Part shown: piece by piece, positions 51,456 to 60,110 of the stretch
Position numbering within the stretch: position 1 is the first letter of the stretch
Layout of the letters: each line of letters begins with the position of its first letter
Source of the DNA: Fimbriimonadaceae bacterium
Lineage (GTDB): Bacteria; Armatimonadota; Fimbriimonadia; Fimbriimonadales; Fimbriimonadaceae
Reading direction: 5' to 3'
Assembly: GCA_022843485.1 (NCBI GenBank)
Contig: JALHNM010000001.1
Span: 496,001-560,000, forward strand
DNA length: 64,000 bases
The notes under the pieces: model-generated
What the model was told of the DNA's origin: nothing
Seen by the model: only the letters and a program-made list of their open reading frames with translations
Databases searched by the model: none
Translations under genes and position numbers: made by a program

Positions 51456-52328
51456 ATGCCGGACCCGATCCTCGCCTACCGCTCCCTCTTCGTCTCCGAC
51501 GTCCACCTGGGCTCGGCCGGGTGTATGGTCGAAGAGTTCCAGGCCTTCCTGAACTCGGTCGAGTGCGAGTACCTGTACCTGGTCGGGGACGTGGTCGACC
51601 TCTGGGTCACGATGAAGGCTGGGAAGTGGCGCCAGGAGCACACGAACGCCGTCAGGTCGATCCTGAGTAAGTCCCAGGAGGGCACGTTGGTCTTTTTCAC
51701 CCCGGGGAACCACGACGCGTTCCTGCGCAGGCTCAACGGCTCCGAGTTCGGAAACATCCGGGTGGCCCACTCGTTCGTCCACACGACCGTGGACGGGAAG
51801 CGGCTGATGGTCGTCCACGGGGACCTCTTCGACAAGTCCGTCCGGTTCGTGCCGCTCGCCTGGTTGGCCGCGTGGTTCTACGAGGGGCTCACCGTGCTCA
51901 ACGGGCTTTGGAACGCGCGTCGCAAGGAGGCGGGCCAGGAGCAGACCGACTTCAGCTCCTCGGCCAAGCGGCGCCTCAAAAAGTACGTGAGCCGCAAGAG
52001 CGACTACGAGGGCGTCCTCCTGAGTCAGGCGTTGGACGGGGGGCTTGACGGCGTCGTCTGCGGCCACATCCACCGCCCCGCCATCACGCTCGACGAGGAC
52101 GGCGGGCTCTACGTCAACACGGGGGACTGGGTCGAGCACGGGACTGCCGTGGTCGAGCACTTCGACGGACGGCTCGAACTCCTCCTCTGGAAGGACCTCA
52201 AGAACCAGATAGGCGACCCTGACCCCGAGATCGAACCGCGGCCGCCGAGCAAGCGCCGTCGCCTCTTCCGCGCCCGCCGGGGCGGACTCTTCGGATGCGT
52301 TCCACGACCTACGAAGCGCTCGGCGTAA
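51456..52328 (+). CDS. LpxH-like metallophosphoesterase (UDP-2,3-diacylglucosamine hydrolase type)
   Basis: The protein has 290 residues. It has the full calcineurin-like set: SLFVSDVHLGSAG, YLVGDVVDLW, FFTPGNHDAFL, VVHGDLFDK and VVCGHIHRPA, ending YVNTGDWVEH. This order is that of LpxH/LpxH2, which cleave UDP-2,3-diacylglucosamine to lipid X, filling the step between LpxA and LpxK in this window. A basic C-terminal tail (KRRRLFRARRGG) may aid membrane association. Confidence 0.85.
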   Translation: MPDPILAYRSLFVSDVHLGSAGCMVEEFQAFLNSVECEYLYLVGDVVDLWVTMKAGKWRQEHTNAVRSILSKSQEGTLVFFTPGNHDAFLRRLNGSEFGNIRVAHSFVHTTVDGKRLMVVHGDLFDKSVRFVPLAWLAAWFYEGLTVLNGLWNARRKEAGQEQTDFSSSAKRRLKKYVSRKSDYEGVLLSQALDGGLDGVVCGHIHRPAITLDEDGGLYVNTGDWVEHGTAVVEHFDGRLELLLWKDLKNQIGDPDPEIEPRPPSKRRRLFRARRGGLFGCVPRPTKRSA

Positions 52329-53077
52329 GGCGGATCTACCGCGTGATCGCGGGGATCGTCGGCGAGGAGCTCCTGCCCCCCGTCGGCACCCCCCTTGAGG
52401 GGGTCAGCCGCTCCCAGCTCGAGGAGCGCCGCACCGCCACCCGCTACTTCGAGAACGCGAACTACGCCCGGGCGGCCTGCTACATCCCGCACATGGCGAG
52501 CTTCATCGCCCACGCCCACGTCACCGGCGCGGCCTACACCTCAGGGCTGCTCATCCTCCACGGGCTCGTGTCCATGCTCGAGCGGTACAAGAGGCAGCTC
52601 ATCGACGCCCATCTGGCCGAGGCACCGGAGTCCGTCCCGACCCCGCACGTCGGCGACGAGCCCGACGCGCACCACTCCGGGCTGGCCGACCTCTGGTACC
52701 GACCGAAGCGGTTCGAGACCGAGCGGTTCTACCGGCTCATCGGGATGGAGGCTTTTCGCGCGTTCGTAGGGTGGGTCATGCGCACGCTCACCTATGGGTT
52801 CTCAGGCAAACGGGTCGTCACGATGCCCGTACCCACCCGGGCCCAGGCCGTCGAGTTCGAGCGCGAGACTCGGCTGTCGGAGGGGGTCCACCTCGTGGGG
52901 GTAGCGCTGACCCTGCCGACCGTCGTCTTCGCTTGGCAGCAGCCTTGGATCGCGGTATCGATATGGGCGACGGTAGTCCTGTTCGGCGAGATCGGCCTCA
53001 CTGTGCTCCAGCGCTTCCACCGGGCCCGGCTCTGGCCGGTCGTGTCGCGGGTCCTCGCCCGGAAGGCGAAGACGTGA
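52295..53077 (+). CDS. Membrane protein with two tandem CrtO-like domains
   Basis: The protein has 260 residues. The C-terminal half (about 145-255) resembles the glycosyl-diaponeurosporenoate acyltransferase CrtO family: RFYRLIGMEAFRAFV, ERETRLSEGVHLVGVALTLP and LTVLQRFHRARLWPV. The N-terminal half repeats the same plan: LGVRRIYRVIAGIVG, LEERRTATRYFENANYARAA and LVSMLERYKRQL. Start lies inside the lpxH-like gene and the stop overlaps the GT28 start (GTGA). The three genes probably build one glycolipid. The CrtO assignment is from memory of the family and is tentative. Confidence 0.6.
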   Translation: MRSTTYEALGVRRIYRVIAGIVGEELLPPVGTPLEGVSRSQLEERRTATRYFENANYARAACYIPHMASFIAHAHVTGAAYTSGLLILHGLVSMLERYKRQLIDAHLAEAPESVPTPHVGDEPDAHHSGLADLWYRPKRFETERFYRLIGMEAFRAFVGWVMRTLTYGFSGKRVVTMPVPTRAQAVEFERETRLSEGVHLVGVALTLPTVVFAWQQPWIAVSIWATVVLFGEIGLTVLQRFHRARLWPVVSRVLARKAKT

Positions 53078-54204
53078 GGACCCTGTTGCTCTCGGCTTCG
53101 ACGGGCAACGGCCACATGAGCGCGGCGTTCGCGGTGGAGCGGGAGCTGCTCGCGATGGGCCACGAGGCGCGGACCGTCGACGTGCTCGACTACACCGCCC
53201 CTGGGTTCCGTCGCTGGTACCGCGGTGGCTACGAGACGCTCGTGCGTCGCATGCCTGCCGTTTGGGGTCTGCTCTACCGCGCTTCCGACCGCCCTAGGTT
53301 CGCGTACCGGTTCCAGACCGGCCTCGACCTCCGCTTCGTCGAGAAGGTGCGGGCGGTGGTCGCGGCCGAACGGCCGGACTGGGTCGTGTGTACCCACTCG
53401 CTCCCCCAGCCCTCGCTCGAGCGGTGGCGGTCAGAGGTCGGCTACCGGGTCGGGGTGGTCGTGACGGACCTCTACCCCCAGCTCATGTGGCTACGTGGTG
53501 CCCCTGACCGGTACTTCGTGCCGGTCGAGTGGACTCGGGACAAGCTCCTGGCCCGCAACCCGGCCCTGGGCGACAAGGTCGAGGTCACGGGGATGCCGAT
53601 CGATGCCCGGTTCGGCGATCGGCCCGAGCGGGGGGAAGCGAAACGCGCCCTCGGGCTCGACCCGTCGCGGCCGGTCGTGTTGCTCACGGTCGGGGGGATC
53701 GGGGGCGGGCCGATGGCCACCGCTGTCCACGCGGTGGCGTCGGTCGGTCGCGGGGCCCAGGCGGTGGCCGTCTGCGGCCGCAACGAGGCGGCCCGTCTCG
53801 CCGTCCAACGCGCGGTGCAGTCCCGGCCCGGATTCCTCGTTCGCGGCCACGTGCCGATCGACGAGATGATCGGCCTCGTCCATGCCGCCGACGTGATGGT
53901 GGCCAAGCCGGGCGGGCTCACCACGTTCGAGGCGCTAGCGGCCGGGGTGCCGTTCCTGGTCTACCGACCGTTCCTCATCCCCGGCCAGGAGGAAGGCAAC
54001 GGCGACTTCCTCCAGGAGAAGGGCGTCGGGGAGTGGGTGGAGGGCCCCGCCGACCTCGCCCGACGGCTGGCCGCGCTCCTCGACGACCCCGACCGGCTCG
54101 CGGCGATGGGGTCGGCCGCCCTGACCTACGCGAGGCCCGACGCGGCCCGGCAGATCGCGGAGTCCCTCGCGCGACTGAGCGGCCCCGCCGTCGTGCGGGG
54201 CTAG
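53074..54204 (+). CDS. GT28 (MGDG synthase/UgtP-like) glycosyltransferase
   Basis: This 376-residue GT-B enzyme has the N-terminal MGDG-synthase domain (TLLLSASTGNGHMSAAFAVE, VCTHSLPQPSLERWR, VVVTDLYPQLMW) that binds diacylglycerol-type acceptors. The GT28 C-terminal domain (VVLLTVGGIGGGPMATAVHA, VAKPGGLTTFEALAAGVPFL) binds the UDP-sugar. MurG is less likely because the motifs follow the UgtP/MGDG pattern. GTG 53074 overlaps the upstream TGA. Confidence 0.85.
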   Translation: MRTLLLSASTGNGHMSAAFAVERELLAMGHEARTVDVLDYTAPGFRRWYRGGYETLVRRMPAVWGLLYRASDRPRFAYRFQTGLDLRFVEKVRAVVAAERPDWVVCTHSLPQPSLERWRSEVGYRVGVVVTDLYPQLMWLRGAPDRYFVPVEWTRDKLLARNPALGDKVEVTGMPIDARFGDRPERGEAKRALGLDPSRPVVLLTVGGIGGGPMATAVHAVASVGRGAQAVAVCGRNEAARLAVQRAVQSRPGFLVRGHVPIDEMIGLVHAADVMVAKPGGLTTFEALAAGVPFLVYRPFLIPGQEEGNGDFLQEKGVGEWVEGPADLARRLAALLDDPDRLAAMGSAALTYARPDAARQIAESLARLSGPAVVRG

Positions 54205-54229
54205 CGGACCCCGGGCTTGCCCGGCCTGC

Positions 54230-54235
54230 TATGCT
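54230..54235 (+). promoter_or_regulatory. -10 box of probable leaderless selD promoter
   Basis: TATGCT, seven bases before the selD ATG at 54243. It supports that start over the in-frame ATG at 54231, which lies within the box. Confidence 0.5.
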
Positions 54236-54242
54236 GGGCTCG

Positions 54243-55286
54243 ATGCGCCTGACGCACCTTGTGGCCTGCGCCGGTTGAGCGAGCAAGCTGGGTCCGACCC
54301 AGTTGGCCGAGGTCCTCGGCCGTTTGCCGCGATCCGCGAACCCGAGCCTGCTCGTCGGTTTCGAAACGTCCGACGACGCGGGGGTCTTTCTGTTGCCTTC
54401 CGGAGCCCACCCCCCGGGATCTGAGGCGGAAGTTGAAGGGGGAGACTCCGGGCGGCGACTCGCTCTCGTCCAGACGATGGACTTCTTCACCCCGATCGTC
54501 GACGACCCTTACGCCTACGGTCAGATCGCGGCGGCCAACGCGCTGAGCGACGTCTACGCGATGGGCGGGACTCCGCTCACGGTGATGAATATCGCCTGCT
54601 TCGACCCGACGGCGGCCCCGGCCGAGGTCTGGGCGGGGGTGCTACACGGGATGCACGACAAGACGGTCGAGGCGGGGGCGGTCGTCGTCGGCGGCCACAC
54701 CGTCGACGACCCGATGCCCAAGTTCGGGATGAGCGTCACCGGGCTGATCGACCCGGCCCGGGTGCTTTCGAACGACCATGCCCTCCCCGGCGACGACCTT
54801 TGGCTGAGCAAGCCGCTTGGGACCGGGGTGCTGACCACCGCCGCAAAGTTCGACAAGGCCAGCCCCGAGGAGCTCGACGAGGGCGTGAGGGTGATGGCGA
54901 CGCTGAACGCGGCGGCGGCCGAGGCTGCGCTCGCCAGCGGGGCCCGCTGCGCGACCGACGTGACGGGCTTCGGCCTTCTCGGCCACCTCTGGAACGTGGC
55001 CCGGGCCAGTGGGGTCGGGATCGAAATCGACACCGCCTCGCTCCCGGTGCTCCCCGGCGTCGAACGGATGATCGGCGAGGGCTGTACGACCGGCGGGGCC
55101 ACGCGGAACCTCGACTCGCTTGGCTCGGCGGTGTCGTTCGATCCGGAGGTGCCGGGCTGGCTAAGGGCCCTCGTGGTCGATCCCCAGACCAGCGGCGGCC
55201 TCGCCGTGTTCTCGCGTGCCCCGGTCGCCGGGAGCGTACGCATCGGCCGGGCCTTCGGGGGCCCACCACGGCTTGTCGTCCGGTGA
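54243..55286 (+). CDS. selD: Selenide, water dikinase, itself a selenoprotein (UGA at codon 12)
   Basis: This 347-residue enzyme makes selenophosphate, the donor for selenocysteine synthesis. Reading from ATG 54243 gives MRLTHLVACAG, then TGA (54276-54278), then ASKLGPTQLAEVLG. The UGA falls on the catalytic Cys/Sec, followed by the conserved Lys of the CAGUxxK motif. Downstream motifs are typical: LVQTMDFFTPIVDDPYAYGQ, IAAANALSDVYAMGGTPLT, VVVGGHTVDDPMPKFG, TDVTGFGLLGHLWNVARAS. Without recoding, only a truncated protein lacking the active site would be called. The organism must also carry selA/selB and tRNA-Sec elsewhere. Confidence 0.93.
54279..54307 (+). promoter_or_regulatory. Candidate bacterial SECIS element in selD
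   Basis: Directly after the UGA, GCAAGCTGGGT (54283-54293) pairs with ACCCAGTTGGC (54297-54307) with one mismatch. The tip lies 16-18 bases from the UGA, the distance expected for a bSECIS. A second hairpin, GGCCGAG/CTCGGCC, follows at 54305-54321. Confidence 0.6.
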
Positions 55287-55320
55287 AGCGAGCTGGTCGT
55301 CCATGGCGTAGGTAAGGAAA

Positions 55321-57372
55321 GTGATCGCAGCCCCTCTCATTTTCCTCCTGAGCCCGGTTCTGACAGTCGAACGCCCGGCTGTGGCCCTGCCGGTCTTGCT
55401 GAAGGAGATCGGCCCGACGCTTGGCGTCGAACTCAAGTCCGACCCTTCGCTGAGCGAAAAGCGGGTCGTGGTCCGGTTCAAAGACGCCCCTCGGGAGCGG
55501 GTCATGGCGGCCCTCGAGTCCGCCTTCGAGGCCAGTTGGGTCGAGGATCGCGGGGCGTTTCTGCTACGGCCACTGCCCGACGCGGCGCAGGCTCGACTTG
55601 AGGTGCGGAAGCGTCAGATCGCGAGCGCAGTCAAAGAGACTTTGGAGGCACCGGGCCCACTGAACGAATGGGGGCCCGCCGACGCAGACGCGGTTGCGCG
55701 GGAGCAACTCGACTGGCAGGAACGCCTCCGCGAATCCAGGGACTATCAGGGATATCAGGAGTCAGGTCGTCGAACCGCCGAGGGACGGCTCTTCCGCCGC
55801 GTGCTCGCGATCCTTCCCGTCGATGTCGTCTCTCGCGTGGCGACCGGGCAACGTGCCGTTTTCGTGGCCAACCCGAATCGCATCCAGCACGCGCTGCCGT
55901 CGGGCTTCGCCGCGGCGGCCCGAGCGTACGTGAACGAGGCGAAGCTCCAGCGGGCGGCGCTCGCCCGGACGGGTGCGCCCGAGTACGAGGGCCTGCCCGA
56001 ACCAGTGTTCACAGAGGCGCGCTCCCTCATCGTGGTCTCGAACACGTCCGGCTATCTCACGATCCGAGTCTCTATCGGTGGCCGAGGGGGTTCGCGCTCC
56101 CCGGAGGTGACCGAGTCGCTGCAAGTCGGCCCGCGGTGGACGCCCGAACCCCCTAAAGGCGCCCCTGAACCTCCCGGCGAGCTGGTCCCCGGCGCAGAGG
56201 CGGACCTCTTCGTCAGGTTGGTCAAGGCTCGGTTCCCAGGGAACGCCGGGACTCCGCTCGTGCTGTCCGAGGAGGACAGGAAACGGGGGACGGAGCTGTT
56301 CTCGGACCTCGTGGCGAACGAACCTTTGGCCTGGGCTGTCTCCGACACCCTGATCCAGTCGGCGAGGTCTCTCGGACGCGAACTCGTCGCGGTCGTCCCC
56401 GACGGGGCGACCTTCGCCGTGTACTCGTCAGCTTTGGCGGATAAGGCCACCCTCAGAGACGGTCTTTCGTCGCTCACGCGCGTCGTCGGCATGCCGGACG
56501 AGTCCGTCGAGGGGCTATGGGTCTTCCGAGGGCAGCCCGAGATCGCTGGGTTCGACTTCACCTTGTCCCGCCGCGCCGTCAGTCGTTACGTGGCGCTCGC
56601 GAGCAAGGGCGGTGCCACGCTCGAGGCCGAGGCCGAACTCGCTCTCGGATCCGCGAGGCCCGGGGACTACGCGATCGACCGGGCGTTCGCCTCGCTCGCG
56701 CTTGCCGCCTCCCCGAACGTGCCCAGCATGGACGGTTCCGAGTGGCGGGCCCTGCGTATCTTTGGGCTGCTTGCCCCAAACCAGCGCCACTTGGTTGCCG
56801 GAGATGGCCTTAGGCTCACGTTCGGCCAGTGCCCGGCCTCCATCCGGGCGGAATTGACGGCGATGGTCTTCCAGGCCGAAGCCACCTTCACGGCCCAACC
56901 GATAGGGGACGGTGGGGAATACAGCGGCTCAGCCGGCGATGGAGGCGAGACCGAGCCGACGACCCTCTTCCCAAACGCCCTGCCCGCGGACGCCCAACTC
57001 TTGGTCACGCTTACGTCGAAGCCTAGCCTGTTCGTCCGGAGGATCCACCCGGGCGGGTACTCCATGATCGATGCGACCCGGGCCGACCAGGAGGGCTCCA
57101 TGATCGCCTGGCGCGAGGCCGACCCAGGGGGCTGGGAGTTCCAGAGCAGCTACGCGACGAGTACCCTGGTAAGACTGTCCGTCGCCTTCACCGTTCGACC
57201 GGGGATGGTCCTTAACGCGCGCTTCACGCTGCCCCCGCAGATCCCAACCGATGGGTTCGTACCGCTCGACAAGCTTCCCGACGAGATCCGCTCCGAGATC
57301 GATAAGGCCGCCGCGGAAACTCGGAAGCACACCCAGCGAATGCCGAACGAGCGTCCGAGGTCCAAGCCCTGA
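55321..57372 (+). CDS. Long exported protein of unknown function with STN-like N-terminus
   Basis: This 683-residue protein has a signal peptide in residues 1-16 (IAAPLIFLLSPVLT). Residues about 22-85 have the alternating pattern of a secretin/TonB short N-terminal domain (ALPVLLKEIGPTLGVELKSD; RVMAALESAFEASWVED). The rest is beta-rich with no recognised family. Starts with GTG 55321 after AAGGAAA. Probably a periplasmic or outer-membrane-associated protein. Confidence 0.6.
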   Translation: MIAAPLIFLLSPVLTVERPAVALPVLLKEIGPTLGVELKSDPSLSEKRVVVRFKDAPRERVMAALESAFEASWVEDRGAFLLRPLPDAAQARLEVRKRQIASAVKETLEAPGPLNEWGPADADAVAREQLDWQERLRESRDYQGYQESGRRTAEGRLFRRVLAILPVDVVSRVATGQRAVFVANPNRIQHALPSGFAAAARAYVNEAKLQRAALARTGAPEYEGLPEPVFTEARSLIVVSNTSGYLTIRVSIGGRGGSRSPEVTESLQVGPRWTPEPPKGAPEPPGELVPGAEADLFVRLVKARFPGNAGTPLVLSEEDRKRGTELFSDLVANEPLAWAVSDTLIQSARSLGRELVAVVPDGATFAVYSSALADKATLRDGLSSLTRVVGMPDESVEGLWVFRGQPEIAGFDFTLSRRAVSRYVALASKGGATLEAEAELALGSARPGDYAIDRAFASLALAASPNVPSMDGSEWRALRIFGLLAPNQRHLVAGDGLRLTFGQCPASIRAELTAMVFQAEATFTAQPIGDGGEYSGSAGDGGETEPTTLFPNALPADAQLLVTLTSKPSLFVRRIHPGGYSMIDATRADQEGSMIAWREADPGGWEFQSSYATSTLVRLSVAFTVRPGMVLNARFTLPPQIPTDGFVPLDKLPDEIRSEIDKAAAETRKHTQRMPNERPRSKP

Positions 57373-57408
57373 GGGCCCGGGTCTGCTAGACTCCGGGGCG
57401 ACCGGCGC

Positions 57409-57484
57409 GCCCTCGTAGCTCAGTGGATAGAGCGCCTCCGTCCTAAGGAGGGCGTCGGGGGTTCGATTCCCTCCGAGGGCGCCA
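57409..57484 (+). tRNA. tRNA-Arg (anticodon CCT)
   Basis: Acceptor GCCCTCG/CGAGGGC, D-arm GCTCAGTGGATAGAGC, anticodon stem CCTCC/GGAGG with loop GTCCTAA (anticodon CCT), T-loop TTCGATT, discriminator G and encoded CCA. Confidence 0.96.
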
Positions 57485-57544
57485 TACGCCTCCGGGCGCG
57501 TGCTCGGACCCATGGCCCGGGACTAAGAGGCCCTCGGGGCTGCC

Positions 57545-57562
57545 CTTAAACTCCCCTTAATG
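57545..57562 (+). promoter_or_regulatory. Candidate Pho-box-like direct repeat
   Basis: CTTAAAC-TCCC-CTTAATG: two seven-base half-sites spaced by four bases (11-base period), the geometry of PhoB-type boxes. It lies 73 bases before a PstS-like gene. Confidence 0.4.
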
Positions 57563-57634
57563 TTGCTGGCCTAAGCTCTGTCGTCGGGTTTGGACCTAGT
57601 CCAGGCCCATGCCTCCAATGACCCGGAGACCAGC

Positions 57635-59170
57635 ATGAAACGAACTACGCTCGCCCTCGCGTTCGCGCTCGCTTGCGCCCCGATGATCGCCTCCGCCCAG
57701 AACCGCGTCGTCTTCGCCGGCGTCGGCTCCTCGGCCATGTTCAACGTCTTCAAGACGGCGGCCCTGAACGTCGCCAACCCGGCCGTCCCGGGCAACAACC
57801 GCTACGAGAGCGACCCGGCCCTCGGCCAGGGCGGTGCGACCGTGAACGGCTCCCGCCGCGACTCGGGCCCGCTTTGGGTCGTCTGGGACGACGGCGCCGC
57901 GGGCAACCGCCGCATCTGGCTCTACCTCTCGACCGACTCGACCATCGGCGTCCGCGCGTTCTTCAACCGGAACACGCTCGAGCTCCCGAACCCGATCACC
58001 CCGCCGCGCTCGGGCAACGTCGCCATGCCGGCCGACGTCGTCGCCACGATCAACGGGTTCCAGTTCAACGCCGGAATGACGGACATCACGCCGGAGGACG
58101 CCAAGCTCGCGACCCTCCGCCTGTTCCGCCTGGGTTACAGCGAGACGAACCCGATCCGAGGCTTCCGCAACGCCGCCGGTCAGTTCTCGAACTCGACCCC
58201 GATCGACTTCACGCTCAATGCTCGCTCGTACCAGGTCAACCCGGTCGGCGCCAGCCCGATCGTCGTCTTCGTGAACAAGACGGACACGAGCAACGGCGGC
58301 CTCGGTTCGACCGAAGCCAACAACATCAACCGCTACGTCCTCGCCGGGTTCTACTCGGGCGCCTTCACCCGCACCCGCGACATCATCCCCGCCCCGGGCC
58401 TCCCGGACAAGGCGGTCGTGACGATGGCCCGCGAAGGTCTCAGCGGCACGTACGTGACGTTCGAGGAGTGCATCCCGCGCTCGCTCGGCGTCCCGGTCAG
58501 CCAGGAGACGGGCGTCGCCTCGACGGGCGCCGGTGAGAACCCGCTCAACGAGACAGTCCCGGCCTACGACTCGAACAACCCGACCCAGCCGCTCACCCGC
58601 GGCGGCCGGATCCGCGTCACGGGCACCTCGGGCATGTCGTTCAACTCGAACCGCACGCCGAACGCCCTCGCCTACAACTTCTGGAGCTTCGGCAACTTCT
58701 CGACGAGCAACGCCGGGAACACGAAGTACCTGACCGTCGACGGCGTCGACCCGATCCGCGACACCTACACCGACGGCACCTACCCGACCGTCCCGGCCGA
58801 GGTCACGTTCCGCAGCGTGCGCAACGGCTCCTACGCGATCTGGGCCCTGCTCCGCGCCGTCACTGAGCCGAACCCGAGCCAGGACCTCGTCGACACGCTG
58901 AACGCCGCTGCCCTCGCCGACACCGGCGGTAACTTCGTCGCCCGCGGCGACCTCCAGGTCTTCCGCTCGCACCGCGCCACGGAGGGCGGGACGTTCGTGC
59001 CGCGCAACGGCAACGTCGCCCCGGGCACCGAGCGCGGCGCCGACGCCGGCGGTGCGGTCTTCACCGTCAACGCCGACCTCGACTACTTCGCCGACACGGG
59101 CATGGAGCTCGTCAACCTCCGCCTCGGCGGCGGCCAGAGCCCGGTTCGCCCGCTCAACGCCGGCAACTGA
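57635..59170 (+). CDS. Exported PstS-like (phosphate-binding fold) protein
   Basis: The protein has 511 residues with a signal peptide at 1-21 (TLALAFALACAPMIASAQ). The body resembles type-2 periplasmic binding proteins of the PstS group: VVFAGVGSSAMFNVFKTAAL, NAGMTDITPEDAK, SPIVVFVNKTDTSNGGLG, INRYVLAGFYSGAFTRTRDI and VTMAREGLSGTYVTFEECI. No pstCAB follows, so it may bind phosphate at the surface rather than feed a transporter. A possible Pho box precedes it. ATG 57635 starts the signal peptide. Confidence 0.7.
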   Translation: MKRTTLALAFALACAPMIASAQNRVVFAGVGSSAMFNVFKTAALNVANPAVPGNNRYESDPALGQGGATVNGSRRDSGPLWVVWDDGAAGNRRIWLYLSTDSTIGVRAFFNRNTLELPNPITPPRSGNVAMPADVVATINGFQFNAGMTDITPEDAKLATLRLFRLGYSETNPIRGFRNAAGQFSNSTPIDFTLNARSYQVNPVGASPIVVFVNKTDTSNGGLGSTEANNINRYVLAGFYSGAFTRTRDIIPAPGLPDKAVVTMAREGLSGTYVTFEECIPRSLGVPVSQETGVASTGAGENPLNETVPAYDSNNPTQPLTRGGRIRVTGTSGMSFNSNRTPNALAYNFWSFGNFSTSNAGNTKYLTVDGVDPIRDTYTDGTYPTVPAEVTFRSVRNGSYAIWALLRAVTEPNPSQDLVDTLNAAALADTGGNFVARGDLQVFRSHRATEGGTFVPRNGNVAPGTERGADAGGAVFTVNADLDYFADTGMELVNLRLGGGQSPVRPLNAGN

Positions 59171-59189
59171 CCTTCACACGACCCCTCGA

Positions 59190-59214
59190 GCCCGGCCGGG
59201 AATCCCGGCCGGGC
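59190..59214 (+). terminator. Hairpin after the PstS-like gene
   Basis: GCCCGGCCGGG, loop AAT, CCCGGCCGGGC: an 11-bp stem just before the pseudopilin gene. No T-run. Confidence 0.6.
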
Positions 59215-59234
59215 CGAACGTTTCCTGAGTGACC

Positions 59235-60110
59235 ATGGCTACGATCCTCTCCCCGAAACCGGCTCGTCGGAGCGCCTTCACGCTCATCGAGCTCCTCGTC
59301 GTCATCGCGATCATCGCGATCCTAGCCGCCATCCTGTTCCCGGTCTTCGCCCAAGCTAAAGAGTCCGCCAAGCGAACCCAGAACACGAACAACGTCAAGC
59401 AGCTTGGGATCGCTGTCCAGACCTATATGAACGACTTCGACGGGAACATGCCGCTCGGTGGCATCACCGCTCGCATGGTCGATCCGAGCGTCGGGGCCAG
59501 TAGCTGGCAGGCCGCCATCTTCTCTTACGTCAAGAGCCAAGAGATCTACAAGAACCCGAACGACTCGCGGAACCAGAAGACCCCGACCCAGTACAGCGCC
59601 TGCACCCAGGCCCTCTCGCGCGGCGTCACCACGTTCACGGCGTCGAGCTACCTCACGAACTTCCGTATCTCGAACGCCACCAACTTCAACGGCGTGTGGG
59701 GCCGAGCGTCTGTCTCGGAGAGCTCGGTCACGAACCCGAGCAGCTTCATCTTCCTCATGCACGGCCAGCGCCCGCCCTTCCAGCCGACCGATGCCCGCCG
59801 GTACGCCTCGAACCCGGTCGGTCCGGACGGACTGTCGTGCACGCTCTGGCACGGCGACTACACCCAAGAGGCCGCCGGGAGCGCCAAGCAGATCTTCAAC
59901 CCGGGCCGATATGCCGGGATCGAAGTGCCGCAGCACAAGAACGGGGTCGCCTTCGGCTACCTCGACACGAGCGTCCGGTTCATCACCGTCGGCAACGACC
60001 TCCGCACGGCCGACCGGTCCCTCGAAGGGCGGCTGCCGTGGTGCCTGCACGGGGAACCGAACGCCGAGGACCCGAGCTGCACGACCAAGTGGGGTCCGGG
60101 CCAGCCGTGA
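59235..60110 (+). CDS. Type II secretion/pilin-like pseudopilin (prepilin N-terminal cleavage motif)
   Basis: This 291-residue protein has the prepilin motif with cleavage before Phe in [20 protein letters not shown], then [20 protein letters not shown], typical of the G-type pseudopilins abundant in Planctomycetes, Armatimonadota and relatives. The C-terminal region ends with [20 protein letters not shown], the H-x-G-based closing strand of this family. ATG 59235 is chosen; a GTG two codons upstream is possible. The stop overlaps the next gene's GTG. Confidence 0.88.
   Translation: MATILSPKPARRSAFTLIELLVVIAIIAILAAILFPVFAQAKESAKRTQNTNNVKQLGIAVQTYMNDFDGNMPLGGITARMVDPSVGASSWQAAIFSYVKSQEIYKNPNDSRNQKTPTQYSACTQALSRGVTTFTASSYLTNFRISNATNFNGVWGRASVSESSVTNPSSFIFLMHGQRPPFQPTDARRYASNPVGPDGLSCTLWHGDYTQEAAGSAKQIFNPGRYAGIEVPQHKNGVAFGYLDTSVRFITVGNDLRTADRSLEGRLPWCLHGEPNAEDPSCTTKWGPGQP

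Noticed and set aside
54303-55286. selD starting at ATG 54303
   Set aside because: It would lack the Sec/Cys and Lys of the active site. The upstream frame with UGA encodes the conserved N-terminus.
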